Positions 1-7,801 of a DNA stretch of 41,443 nt are shown piece after piece. The DNA comes from an uncultured Prevotellaceae bacterium (GTDB lineage Bacteria > Bacteroidota > Bacteroidia > Bacteroidales > Bacteroidaceae). Within the stretch, counting starts at the first letter, position 1, and the number at the start of each line of letters is the position of its first letter. The stretch lies in contig CAMJNN010000003.1 in the NCBI GenBank assembly GCA_946407325.1, forward strand, positions 1 through 41,443, given 5' to 3'. The notes below the pieces were generated by a model. The model did no database searches and was not told the DNA's origin. It was given only the letters and a program-made list of their open reading frames with translations. The translations under genes and the position numbers were made by a program.

Positions 1-1425
1 AAAGGGTTGTCCGAGACTGAGGCCGTAGCCGATTCTGTGCGCAGTGTACTGGAAAAGGATGAACGCATCACTGGCATTACTGGGTTCATAGGCTGTGCAT
101 CTCCACGATTTATGGATCTCTATGCGCCTCAGATTGCTGGCAACAACTTTGCTCAGTTCATCGTCAATACGAAAGGTGAGCAAGCTACCCTGGATTTGCT
201 GGCAGAGTATCAACCACAACTGGGTGAGGCATTCCCCAACTCATACGTGAAATTCAAACGATTGGACTACATGGAGGTGCCAGAGATGGAATACCGTTTC
301 TATGGTGACAACCTCGACTCCCTACATGTGGTGGCAGAAAGATTGATGGAACGTATGCGTGAGATGCCTGAAGTTGAATGGGTACATACCGACTACTACC
401 AGCCCTACCCCATTATTAACGTGCAGCTCGACCCTGTAACATCAGCACAGTTGGGCATAACACGATCAGTAGCACAACTTTCACTCAGTGCTACATCGTC
501 AGACCTTCGTGTAGGTCAGCTATGGGAAGGTAATTACGAAGTTCCTATTGTGGTGAAAGACGATACCGACATGACTTATTCCGACGTTGCCAATCTGGGC
601 ATAGCTTCAGCTACAACAATGGTTGCTTCTGGTATCAACCAGACCAATAGTACCATACCTCTGAGGCAGATAGCCAAGGTTTCTCCACAATGGAGCGAAA
701 GCCGTATAGTACATCGTGGAGGTGAACGCTGTATTACAGTAACAGGACATTTTATTCAGGGTATTTATACCTCAACCATTGAAAAAGAGATTGCCCGCAT
801 CATGCAGGAGGAGATAGAAATGCCACAAAATGTACGCTGTGAGGTAGGTGGTGAGATAGAATATGGTAACGAGGCAATGCCACAGATTATTTGGGGTACA
901 ATCATTGCCATGATCATCGTATTCTTCTTCCTGTTGTTCAACTTCAAGAAGTACGGCATCACCACAGTCTGCATGGCAGCTTTGGCGCTGATGATTCCTG
1001 GTGCACTCATAGGTCTTGGTTTGATGAACCGTTCCTTGGGTCTCACCTCCATTTTCGGTCTTATCACCTTAATGGGTATGATCATGCGTAACGAGATCCT
1101 CATCTTCGAGCATGCCATCGACCTAGTAAAGAAGTATGTGGCGGAGCATCCAAAGCCATCAGTCATGACAAAGGAGGCAAAACGTGAGTATTATAGGGAG
1201 TACAACAAGGCGGTGAAGCAAGCAGCAATGGATGCAGGTAGCCGACGCATGGTACCTATCTTCCTAACTACTGCCACGACAGCTGTAGGTGTGGTGCCAA
1301 TGATCATAGCGCAATCGTCTTTCTGGATGCCGGTAGGTGTCACCATATTTGCTGGTGGCATTGGTTCACTCATCATGGTAGTTACCATGTTGCCTGTCGT
1401 TTATTGGAAAGTTTCACTTAAGTGA
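1..1425 (+). CDS. RND-family efflux pump inner-membrane subunit, C-terminal part (5' end outside window)
   Basis: The frame is open to the left edge, so this is the C-terminal part (about 474 residues) of a protein that is usually about 1,000-1,050 residues long in the AcrB/HAE1 family. The first half is soluble porter-domain sequence. From about residue 295 it becomes a run of hydrophobic membrane segments that includes the family's conserved turn with ITLMGMIMRNEILIFEHA and the later motif RRMVPIFLTTATTAVGVVPM. The usual NNAI/NNGI of that turn reads RNEI here, and the loop before the RRMVPIF segment is long and charged. RND pumps use the proton gradient to expel drugs, bile salts or other amphiphiles through a TolC channel. 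A TolC-like gene follows after 27 nt, so the two probably form an operon whose adaptor gene lies upstream of the window. The substrate cannot be told. Confidence 0.9.
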   Translation, partial: KGLSETEAVADSVRSVLEKDERITGITGFIGCASPRFMDLYAPQIAGNNFAQFIVNTKGEQATLDLLAEYQPQLGEAFPNSYVKFKRLDYMEVPEMEYRFYGDNLDSLHVVAERLMERMREMPEVEWVHTDYYQPYPIINVQLDPVTSAQLGITRSVAQLSLSATSSDLRVGQLWEGNYEVPIVVKDDTDMTYSDVANLGIASATTMVASGINQTNSTIPLRQIAKVSPQWSESRIVHRGGERCITVTGHFIQGIYTSTIEKEIARIMQEEIEMPQNVRCEVGGEIEYGNEAMPQIIWGTIIAMIIVFFFLLFNFKKYGITTVCMAALALMIPGALIGLGLMNRSLGLTSIFGLITLMGMIMRNEILIFEHAIDLVKKYVAEHPKPSVMTKEAKREYYREYNKAVKQAAMDAGSRRMVPIFLTTATTAVGVVPMIIAQSSFWMPVGVTIFAGGIGSLIMVVTMLPVVYWKVSLK

Positions 1426-1452
1426 GTGCAATACTAATATAACATCACAATC

Positions 1453-2820
1453 ATGAAAAAAATAATCAATATAATAGTTGTAGCGTCATTGCTGACAATG
1501 GTCAATGGTCAATGGTTAACAGTCAACGGTCAATCGACTTATTCGCTGGAACAGATACTCGATTCTGCCCGACATAACAATATCACCTTGCGCAATGCAC
1601 AGCGTAGTGTGGATGCCGCAGAACAGCAACGTAAGGAAGCATTTACCAAATACTTCCCCACCATCAGCGGCTCAGGTTTCTGGTTCAATGCCAACAAGGG
1701 CATGGCGAAGATGGACATCGACATGTCACAATTCATTAGTCCTGAAATCGCTACCGGCCTTGTTCAGTCGGGTGTACTTCCTGTAGAAGCCTTGGCATCG
1801 TTAGGACAACCTATCAGCATGGAACTGATGAAGAAAGGCGTGATGGGCAGTGTGATGGCCATGCAACCTGTGTTTGCCGGTGGGCAGATTATCAATGGCA
1901 ACAAACTGGCCAAGGTAGGCGAAGACGTAAGCCGACTGCAACTGGAGCTCTCTGAGAATGAAGTAGAGAAAACAGCCGAGCAATACTATTGGCAGATTGT
2001 TTCATTGGAGGAGAAGCTCAAGACAGTTAACGCTGTGGAGACATTACTTAAAGACATCAACAAAGATGTGACCGTAGCTGTAAAGGCAGGCGTAGCCTTG
2101 CGAAATGATCTCTTGCAGGTGGAACTTCGTCAGAACGATGTAGAAAGTCAGAAGCTCACCTTGAATAACAACATCTCCATCCTGCGCATGGTCTTGGCAC
2201 AGTATTGCGGACTACAAAGTACCGACTTTGTGTTAGACTATAACCCCGAGGTACTATCGCCCATGTTGGAGAAGCAAGACCACCAGCAGGCTTTGCTCAA
2301 TACTCCAGAATACAAACTGTTGGACAAGCAGGTAGAAGCCACCGACTTGCAACATAAATTGGCCATAGGCAGTAACCTGCCTACCGTAGCAGTAGGAGCA
2401 GGACTTGTCTATCACAACTTATTGGAGTCTGGCCGCTCATTTGGCATGCTCTTGGCTACCATAAACATTCCTATTTCTGACTGGTGGGGAGGCTCTCATG
2501 CCATTAAGCGCAAGAAGATAGAGCGTCAGAAAGCCATTGACCAGCTGGCTGATAACTCCGAACTGCTGAAGATCAATATGCAGAGTGCATGGAACAATGT
2601 GCAAGAAGCCTACCAACAGCTCGGCATAGCCGAACGCAGCATCGAGCAAGCCACTGAGAACTTACGCCTTAATCGCGACTTCTACCAGGCCGGCACCTGT
2701 ACGATGAGTGATTTGTTAGAGGCACAACTACTCTACCAGCAAGCTCTTGACAAACGCACAGATGCCTACACCAACTACCAAAATAAACTCTTGGCATACC
2801 GTCACGCAGTGGGTGAATAA
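1453..2820 (+). CDS. TolC-like outer-membrane efflux channel
   Basis: A 455-residue outer-membrane efflux protein of the TolC/OprM family, the exit duct for the RND pump encoded just upstream. It starts with a signal peptide (MKKIINIIVVASLLTM). The mature part shows two related halves of long amphipathic helices rich in Ala, Gln and Leu, for example near residues 40-60 and 390-450, as expected for the alpha-barrel. The N-terminus is odd: right after the hydrophobic core the protein reads VNGQWLTVNGQS, encoded by a 7-nt tandem repeat at 1494-1535 that looks inserted into the signal-peptide/mature junction. Copy-number change there would shift the frame. The ATG at 1453 is chosen because the signal peptide begins there. 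The role is well supported; the partner and substrate are inferred from the neighbour. Confidence 0.9.
   Translation: MKKIINIIVVASLLTMVNGQWLTVNGQSTYSLEQILDSARHNNITLRNAQRSVDAAEQQRKEAFTKYFPTISGSGFWFNANKGMAKMDIDMSQFISPEIATGLVQSGVLPVEALASLGQPISMELMKKGVMGSVMAMQPVFAGGQIINGNKLAKVGEDVSRLQLELSENEVEKTAEQYYWQIVSLEEKLKTVNAVETLLKDINKDVTVAVKAGVALRNDLLQVELRQNDVESQKLTLNNNISILRMVLAQYCGLQSTDFVLDYNPEVLSPMLEKQDHQQALLNTPEYKLLDKQVEATDLQHKLAIGSNLPTVAVGAGLVYHNLLESGRSFGMLLATINIPISDWWGGSHAIKRKKIERQKAIDQLADNSELLKINMQSAWNNVQEAYQQLGIAERSIEQATENLRLNRDFYQAGTCTMSDLLEAQLLYQQALDKRTDAYTNYQNKLLAYRHAVGE
1494..1535 (+). repeat. Heptanucleotide tandem repeat inside tolC-like gene
   Basis: Six consecutive 7-nt units can be read: GACAATG, GTCAATG, GTCAATG, GTTAACA, GTCAACG and GTCAATC. 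Three units make 21 nt, so the coding result is a 7-residue repeat (xVNGQxx twice). Because 7 is not a multiple of 3, loss or gain of one unit would frameshift the channel gene about 16-30 codons after its start. Confidence 0.8.
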
Positions 2821-2827
2821 TGACCAT

Positions 2828-2843
2828 AAAAAGGCCTCTTTTT
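2828..2843 (+). terminator. Possible weak terminator of the efflux operon
   Basis: AAAAAG, GCCT, CTTTTT forms a 6-bp stem with a 4-nt loop starting 7 nt after the tolC-like stop codon. The stem is nearly all A-T, and its own 3' arm supplies the T-run. It could work in either direction, but it is weak. Confidence 0.3.
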
Positions 2844-2875
2844 AATCCATTTTGAAAGGAATGCCTTCTATCAGT

Positions 2876-3049
2876 CAACGGAGGCTTTGCTATCACCCGT
2901 TGCAGTATCTCCCATGAGGGAAAGGAGATATTACTATAGGGGTACGGCAGATACTGCGACGACCCGTAGCAGATACTGCGGCCAGTGGTAGGGAGCTTTC
3001 CGTCACCCAATAGCAAGCTTTACCGACACCCATAGCAGACTTTGCGACA
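2876..3049. repeat. Array of about seven or eight degenerate 21-23 nt quasi-palindromic units
   Basis: The region between the convergent tolC-like and metY genes can be cut into units starting at 2896, 2918, 2940, 2963, 2985, 3006 and 3029 (lengths 22, 22, 23, 22, 21, 23, 21), with a weaker unit before them from about 2876. Many units open with CCCGT, CCCAT or CCCAA and carry a short dyad: GCAG-ATA-CTGC in the units at 2940 and 2963, GGGAGCTTTCC at 2985, AAGCTT at 3006, GCAGACTTTGC at 3029. The 2896 unit carries the dyad in reverse orientation (TGCAGTATCT). No convincing reading frame runs through it. Confidence 0.7.
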
Positions 3050-3088
3050 AGAAAAAGAAGGCAGTGAAGTAAAAAACTCACTGCCTTC
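3050..3088 (-). terminator. metY: Intrinsic terminator of metY
   Basis: A perfect 11-bp inverted repeat (GAAGGCAGTGA at 3057-3067 and TCACTGCCTTC at 3078-3088, loop 10 nt) lies 28 nt past the metY stop codon. Read on the minus strand, the hairpin is followed by a T-rich stretch (complement of 3050-3056). This is the orientation of a Rho-independent terminator for metY. Confidence 0.8.
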
Positions 3089-3115
3089 GCTATTATGAAA
3101 ACAAACCTAAAGCAT

Positions 3116-4393
3116 TCAAATCTTCGCCATTGCTTGTTCCAAATCGGCTATGATGTCATTCACATTCTCAAGACCAACAGAGAGGCGAATCAAGTCTGGA
3201 GCAACGCCTGCCTCACGCAACTGCTCGTCACTAAGCTGGCGGTGGGTATGACTGGCTGGGTGAAGCACACAGGTACGTGCATCAGCCACATGAGTCACGA
3301 TGGCTACAAATTCAAGGGCATCCATGAAACGCACTGCCTCTTCGCGTGTACCCTTTAAGCCAAAGGCAATGACACCACATGAGCCATTGGGCAAGTATTT
3401 CTGTGCCAGGTCGTAATATTTATTACCTTTCAAACCACAGAAATTCACCCATGCCACCTTTGGGTTGGCCTCCAGCCATTCTGCCACCTTTTGTGCGTTC
3501 TCACAATGGCGAGGCATACGCAGGTGTAGCGTTTCCAAGCCCAAGTTGAGTAGGAAGCAGTTCTGAGGTGCTGGGATAGAGCCCAAATCACGCATCAACT
3601 GTGACACCAGCTTGGTGACATAGGCCTTCTTACCAAAAGCCTTCGTATAGGTAAGACCATGATAACTCTCATCGGGTGTAGTGAGACCAGGGAACTTATC
3701 GGCATATGCCTCCCAGTCGAAGTTGCCGCTATCAATCACAGCACCGCCCACCTGGGTAGCATGACCATCCATATATTTGGTAGTACTATGCGTCACGATG
3801 TCGCAACCCCACTCAAACGGACGACAATTAATAGGGGTAGCAAAGGTATTATCCACTATCAGTGGTACCCCATGCTTGTGGGCCATCTTGGCGAATCGTT
3901 CAATGTCGAACACATTGCCACCGGGGTTGGAGATGGTTTCGCCAAAGAAGCACTTGGTATTGGGTTGGAAAGCAGCTTCAATCTGCTCATCACTCCAGTC
4001 GGGGTCGATAAACGTACACTCAATGCCTAATTTCTTGAGTGTCACACCAAAGAGGTTAAAAGTACCACCATAGATGGTGTTAGAAGTAATGAAATGATCG
4101 CCAGCTTGGCAGATATTGAATATCGCATAGAAGTTGGCTGCTTGACCAGAGGAGGTAAGTACACAACCCACACCACCTTCCAACTCGTTGATCTTGGCTG
4201 CCACAGCATCATTGGTGGGATTGGCGAGACGGGTATAGAAATAGCCTTCGGCCTTGAGGTCGAACAAATCAGCCATTTCTTCGGTACTGCTATACTTGAA
4301 CGTAGTACTCTGATAAATAGGCAATACACGGGGTTCACCATTCTTGGGCTTCCAGCCTCCCTGAACGCAGATAGTCTCTAAATTCTTCTTCAT
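3116..4393 (-). CDS. metY: O-acetylhomoserine aminocarboxypropyltransferase (O-acetylhomoserine sulfhydrylase)
   Basis: A 425-residue PLP enzyme of the Cys/Met metabolism family. It joins O-acetylhomoserine and sulfide to give homocysteine, the direct-sulfhydrylation route to methionine. Visible marks are the substrate loop YTRLANPTNDA (about residues 53-63), SSGQAA (81-86), the PLP-contacting VDNTFATP (180-187) and the Schiff-base lysine in THSTTKYMDGHA (K206). The C-terminus has the usual HPASHTHRQLS and RLSVGLEN motifs. I start at the ATG at 4393. An in-frame ATG exists at 4420, but a TATATTTG -7 element at 4431-4438 would put the transcript start at about 4424, too close for that codon. 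The gene is transcribed alone, divergent from trpS, and has its own terminator. No SAM riboswitch was seen. Confidence 0.93.
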   Translation of the reverse strand: MKKNLETICVQGGWKPKNGEPRVLPIYQSTTFKYSSTEEMADLFDLKAEGYFYTRLANPTNDAVAAKINELEGGVGCVLTSSGQAANFYAIFNICQAGDHFITSNTIYGGTFNLFGVTLKKLGIECTFIDPDWSDEQIEAAFQPNTKCFFGETISNPGGNVFDIERFAKMAHKHGVPLIVDNTFATPINCRPFEWGCDIVTHSTTKYMDGHATQVGGAVIDSGNFDWEAYADKFPGLTTPDESYHGLTYTKAFGKKAYVTKLVSQLMRDLGSIPAPQNCFLLNLGLETLHLRMPRHCENAQKVAEWLEANPKVAWVNFCGLKGNKYYDLAQKYLPNGSCGVIAFGLKGTREEAVRFMDALEFVAIVTHVADARTCVLHPASHTHRQLSDEQLREAGVAPDLIRLSVGLENVNDIIADLEQAMAKI

Positions 4394-4426
4394 ATTATTT
4401 GTATTATTTACTTTCATCACAAATCG

Positions 4427-4457
4427 TTGGCAAATATAGTAATTTTTTCTATCTTTG
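4427..4457 (+). promoter_or_regulatory. trpS: trpS promoter
   Basis: TTG at 4427-4429 and TATCTTTG at 4450-4457 are 20 nt apart, matching the Bacteroidetes -33/-7 promoter. It lies 31 nt upstream of the trpS ATG at 4489. It excludes the longer reading of the gene, because that start would be upstream of the promoter. It overlaps the divergent metY -7 element, so the two promoters may compete. Confidence 0.7.
4431..4438 (-). promoter_or_regulatory. metY: Candidate metY promoter, -7 element
   Basis: The minus strand reads TATATTTG here, which matches the Bacteroidetes TAnnTTTG -7 consensus, about 38 nt upstream of the chosen metY start. No clear TTTG was found at the -33 distance, so only the -7 half is supported. 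Confidence 0.45.
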
Positions 4458-4488
4458 CACGCTATTAAAACAAATCATTACAATAGAA

Positions 4489-5478
4489 ATGGAAAAAGTA
4501 GTAAGCGGAATACGTCCTACAGGGAACCTGCACTTAGGTAATTATTTCGGAGCAGTAAAGAGTTTCGTGGCCATGCAGGGCCAATATCAATGTATGTTCT
4601 TCATTGCCGACTGGCATTCATTGACCACGCATCCCAAACCTGAAAATATACAGAACAGTGCACGTACCATCTTAGCAGAGTACCTGGCTTGTGGTATTGA
4701 CCCACAGAAAGCTCCTATCTATGTACAAAGTGATGTAAAAGAAACACTGGAGCTGTATCTGTACCTGAACATGAACACTTATCTGGGTGAACTGGAACGC
4801 GTGACCACCTTCAAGGAGAAAGCACGCAAACAACCTGATAACGTGAATGCCGGACTGCTGACCTACCCTACTTTGATGGCTGCTGATGTGTTGCAACACA
4901 GGGCACACAAGGTACCTGTAGGCAAGGATCAGGAACAGAATATGGAGATGATGCGCAAGTGCGCTCGCCGCTTTAATAATATATATGGTATAGAGTTTTT
5001 CCCAGAACCTCAGAATTTCTACTTTAACGCGACTGCACTTAAGGTACCTGGATTGGATGGCAGTGGCAAGATGGGCAAGAGCGAGGGCAACTGCATCTAT
5101 TTGCGTGATGACGACAAGACCATCCGCAAGAAAGTGATGAAAGCCGTGACCGATAACGGTCCACAGGAACCTAACAGCAAGCGCCCAGAGGTGATAGAGA
5201 ACCTGTTCACTTTCTTGAAGATTGCTTCCACACCAGACACCTATCAGTATTTTGACGACAAGTGGAACGATTGCACCCTGCGATATGGCGACCTGAAGAA
5301 GCAGATTGCAGAAGACTTAGTAAACATTATAGCTCCTATCCGCGAGAAAATTGAGGAATACAGTGCCAATACTGCTTTACTGGACAAGATTGCCAAGGAG
5401 GGAGCCGACCATGCTCGCCAGAGTGCATCGGAAACGCTGAACGAAGTACGAAAGATTATTGGTTTCAGGATTTATTGA
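4489..5478 (+). CDS. trpS: Tryptophan--tRNA ligase
   Basis: A class I aminoacyl-tRNA synthetase of 329 residues, a normal length for bacterial TrpRS, that charges tRNA-Trp in the cytoplasm. The HIGH-like signature is GNLHLGN (residues 12-18) in the typical context SGIRPTGNLHLGNYFG. The KMSKS-like loop is KMGKS (194-198), and VPVGKDQEQ is present near 142-150. The open frame extends 30 codons upstream, but the promoter at 4427-4457 shows that the first usable start is the ATG at 4489, which also begins the conserved fold. It overlaps nothing; a GNAT gene begins 19 nt after the stop and may be co-transcribed. Confidence 0.96.
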   Translation: MEKVVSGIRPTGNLHLGNYFGAVKSFVAMQGQYQCMFFIADWHSLTTHPKPENIQNSARTILAEYLACGIDPQKAPIYVQSDVKETLELYLYLNMNTYLGELERVTTFKEKARKQPDNVNAGLLTYPTLMAADVLQHRAHKVPVGKDQEQNMEMMRKCARRFNNIYGIEFFPEPQNFYFNATALKVPGLDGSGKMGKSEGNCIYLRDDDKTIRKKVMKAVTDNGPQEPNSKRPEVIENLFTFLKIASTPDTYQYFDDKWNDCTLRYGDLKKQIAEDLVNIIAPIREKIEEYSANTALLDKIAKEGADHARQSASETLNEVRKIIGFRIY

Positions 5479-5497
5479 CATCCTTCCTTCCAATATT

Positions 5498-5995
5498 ATG
5501 ACTGAAATTCAAATACGACACTCAACACCCGATGACCTGTCCACCATTCTCGCACTGATAGAGGATGGCAGAAAGATTATGAGGAGTGATGGGAACATGC
5601 ACCAATGGAATGGAGACAGTCCTTCGACGAAGCAGATAATAAAGGATATAGAAAACGCCAATAGTTATTTGTGCCTAGAGGATGGGAAAGCCATAGGCAC
5701 ATTTGCTTTTATCCCAGGTCCTGATGTTACCTATAATAAGATATTGGACGGTGCATGGATAGAAGATGTGAAACCCTACTTTGTGATACACCGTATGGCC
5801 AGCACACCTGACAGTCATGGCGTTTTCTCAGCTGCCATGAATTATTGTTTTCAAGTGACGGACAATATCCGAATAGACACACACCGTGATAACCACATTA
5901 TGCAACATAACTTGCTGAAACACGGTTTTCAGTATTGTGGGATTATTTACTTATTGAACGGTGACGAACGATTGGCGTATCAGAAAATAGTATAA
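5498..5995 (+). CDS. GNAT-family N-acetyltransferase, substrate unknown
   Basis: A 165-residue protein with the order of a GNAT fold. It opens with IQIRHSTPDDLSTILALI, typical of the first strand and helix. A central GKAIGTFAFIPGPD strand follows, then YFVIHRMASTP, DNIRIDTHRDN and a closing LLKHGFQYCGIIYL, as in acetyl-CoA dependent acetyltransferases. The usual Q/RxxGxG/A acetyl-CoA loop is poorly kept: STPDSHGVFSAAMNYC stands in that place. This is common in the Bacteroidetes branch of small GNATs. The frame is open upstream to 5459 and overlaps trpS; I chose the ATG at 5498, where the conserved fold starts. It sits between trpS and a terminator, probably as a read-through second gene. The substrate cannot be predicted. 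Confidence 0.8.
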   Translation: MTEIQIRHSTPDDLSTILALIEDGRKIMRSDGNMHQWNGDSPSTKQIIKDIENANSYLCLEDGKAIGTFAFIPGPDVTYNKILDGAWIEDVKPYFVIHRMASTPDSHGVFSAAMNYCFQVTDNIRIDTHRDNHIMQHNLLKHGFQYCGIIYLLNGDERLAYQKIV

Positions 5996-5997
5996 AC

Positions 5998-6035
5998 AAT
6001 GCTCCCCGTCTTTTTGGCGGGGAGCATTAGTTTTG
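5998..6035. terminator. Terminator between convergent GNAT and phosphohexomutase genes
   Basis: AATGCTCCCCG (5998-6008) and CGGGGAGCATT (6018-6028) form a perfect 11-bp stem with a 9-nt loop, followed on the plus strand by AGTTTTGTT. It lies between the GNAT stop and the convergent mutase stop and may serve both strands. The plus strand has the better T-run. Confidence 0.75.
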
Positions 6036-7778
6036 TTAGATACCTAAAGAAGCACGTACAGCTTCAATCTTCTTAGCTGCTGCCGCATCGGCTTCCACAT
6101 AGTCAGCTGCACTCTTGAGAGTGCCCTTTACCTCCATGTAGAACTTAATCTTTGGTTCGGTACCAGAAGGACGTACACTTACCTTGGTGTTATCCTCAGT
6201 GTAGAACTGCAGTACATTTGATGTGTCAGGCATATCCATATCGGATACCTTACCTGTCGCATCGGTCTGCTTCAAAGTCTTGTAGTCCTTCACCAGTGTA
6301 ACCTTAGAACCAGCCAGTTCCTTCGGACTGTTTTCACGAAGGTTCACCATCATCTGTTGGATTTCCTCAGCGCCACTCTTACCTGGCTTCACCACGTTAA
6401 CCGTATATTCCTTAGAGAAACCATACTCAAGGTAGATATCCATCAACACCTCATAGAGCGTCTTGCCTTTATCCTTAGCCCAAGCACAAATTTCTGCCAA
6501 CAGGGCGCAAGCAGAAACAGCATCTTTGTCGCGTACAAAATCCTCAGCCAAGAAGCCATAGCTCTCTTCGCCACCACCGATGTACTGCTTCACTCCTTCT
6601 GACAAACGGATCTCTCGAGCAATCCACTTGAAGCCCGTGTAGCAGTCGCGCATCTCTATATTGTTCTTCTCAGCAATCTGACGGATAACCTCTGTGGTCA
6701 CGATGGTCTTCACCACAAACTCATTACCCACCATCTTGCCTAACTTCTTACGATTAGTGATGATGTAGTAGAGGAAGAGTAAGCATGTCTGGTTACCATT
6801 GATAAGCACCCACTCGCCCTTGTCGTTCTTGCAAGCCATACCCACACGGTCAGCGTCAGGGTCACTGGCCATTACGATGTCGGCATCAATCTCCTTTGCC
6901 AACTTGATAGCCAATGTCAAAGCCTCGGCATTCTCTGGGTTAGGACTGACAACGGTGGGGAAGTCGCCACTCTTAACCATCTGCTCGGGTACACAATGCA
7001 CATTCTCAAAGCCCCACAGCTTCAGTGACTGAGGAATGCCATTCATACCTGTTCCATGCAACGGAGTATAAACGATGCTCAAGTCCTTTTGACGCTTGAT
7101 AACATCAGGATCAATGCAAATGGTATGTACCTGGTCCCAATAAATCTTGTCGATATTAGCACCGATAATCTCTATCAAGTCAGGATTTCCCTCGAACTTG
7201 ATATCTTGTACCTTTACTTTGCCTACTTCGTCAATAATGCCCTTGTCGTGCGGAGCCAACACCTGTGCACCATCTTCCCAATAAGCCTTGTAGCCATTGT
7301 ACTCACGAGGGTTATGAGATGCTGTGAGGTTAATACCAGCTTGGCAGCCCAAGTAACGGATAGCAAAACTCATCTCTGGCGTAGGACGCATGTCGTCAAA
7401 GAGATAAACCTTGATGCCATTAGCCGAGAAAATATCAGCCGACTTCTTAGCAAAGAGGTCGCTATTGTTACGACAATCGTAACCAATGGCCACAGAAATC
7501 TGGTCTCTGTCTTTGAAGTTTTTCTTAAGATAATTGGCAAAACCCTGCGTAGCAGCACCCACCACGTAGATATTCATACGGTTAGTACCGGCTCCCATGA
7601 TGCCACGCAAGCCTCCTGTACCGAATTCCAGATCACGATAGAAGCATTCTATCAGCTCTGTCTTGTCGGGGTTATCCAGCATCCTTTTCACTTCAGCCTG
7701 AGTTTCGGCATCATAAGCCGGGGTAAGCCACTGCTGGGCTCTCTCAGTAACCTGTTTGATTAATTCCTGGTTTTCCAT
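6036..7778 (-). CDS. Phospho-sugar mutase (phosphoglucomutase/phosphomannomutase)
   Basis: A 580-residue alpha-D-phosphohexomutase that interconverts hexose 1- and 6-phosphates, feeding glycogen, nucleotide-sugar and polysaccharide synthesis. The four family loops are present. TASHNP (about 152-157) contains the phosphorylated Ser154. DPDADR (305-310) binds Mg2+. GGEESYG (401-407) reads the sugar. RPSGTEPKIKFYM near the C-terminus binds phosphate. The long form and the GGEESYG loop resemble the PGM2-like branch that acts on glucose or deoxyribose phosphates, so glucose versus mannose specificity cannot be settled by eye. It is separated by 23 nt from the C69 peptidase gene upstream and may be the last gene of that run. 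Confidence 0.93.
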   Translation of the reverse strand: MENQELIKQVTERAQQWLTPAYDAETQAEVKRMLDNPDKTELIECFYRDLEFGTGGLRGIMGAGTNRMNIYVVGAATQGFANYLKKNFKDRDQISVAIGYDCRNNSDLFAKKSADIFSANGIKVYLFDDMRPTPEMSFAIRYLGCQAGINLTASHNPREYNGYKAYWEDGAQVLAPHDKGIIDEVGKVKVQDIKFEGNPDLIEIIGANIDKIYWDQVHTICIDPDVIKRQKDLSIVYTPLHGTGMNGIPQSLKLWGFENVHCVPEQMVKSGDFPTVVSPNPENAEALTLAIKLAKEIDADIVMASDPDADRVGMACKNDKGEWVLINGNQTCLLFLYYIITNRKKLGKMVGNEFVVKTIVTTEVIRQIAEKNNIEMRDCYTGFKWIAREIRLSEGVKQYIGGGEESYGFLAEDFVRDKDAVSACALLAEICAWAKDKGKTLYEVLMDIYLEYGFSKEYTVNVVKPGKSGAEEIQQMMVNLRENSPKELAGSKVTLVKDYKTLKQTDATGKVSDMDMPDTSNVLQFYTEDNTKVSVRPSGTEPKIKFYMEVKGTLKSAADYVEADAAAAKKIEAVRASLGI

Positions 7779-7801
7779 GATACTTTATTTATTGTTAATA
7801 T

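Noticed and set aside
2876..3049. CRISPR array
   Set aside because: The units are contiguous and degenerate, with no identical repeats separated by unique spacers, and no cas genes are present.
3095..3358. Plus-strand frame of 87 codons
   Set aside because: It lies opposite metY and its terminator; composition and position mark it as a shadow of metY.
4394..4488. SAM riboswitch for metY
   Set aside because: The leader implied by the -7 element is only about 30 nt and shows no aptamer-like pairing.
4399..4488. Longer trpS start giving 30 extra residues
   Set aside because: The extra codons cover the trpS promoter, and the TrpRS fold starts at the ATG at 4489.
7056..7763. Plus-strand frame of 235 codons opposite the phosphohexomutase
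   Set aside because: The minus-strand gene has all family motifs; the plus-strand peptide has no recognisable domain.
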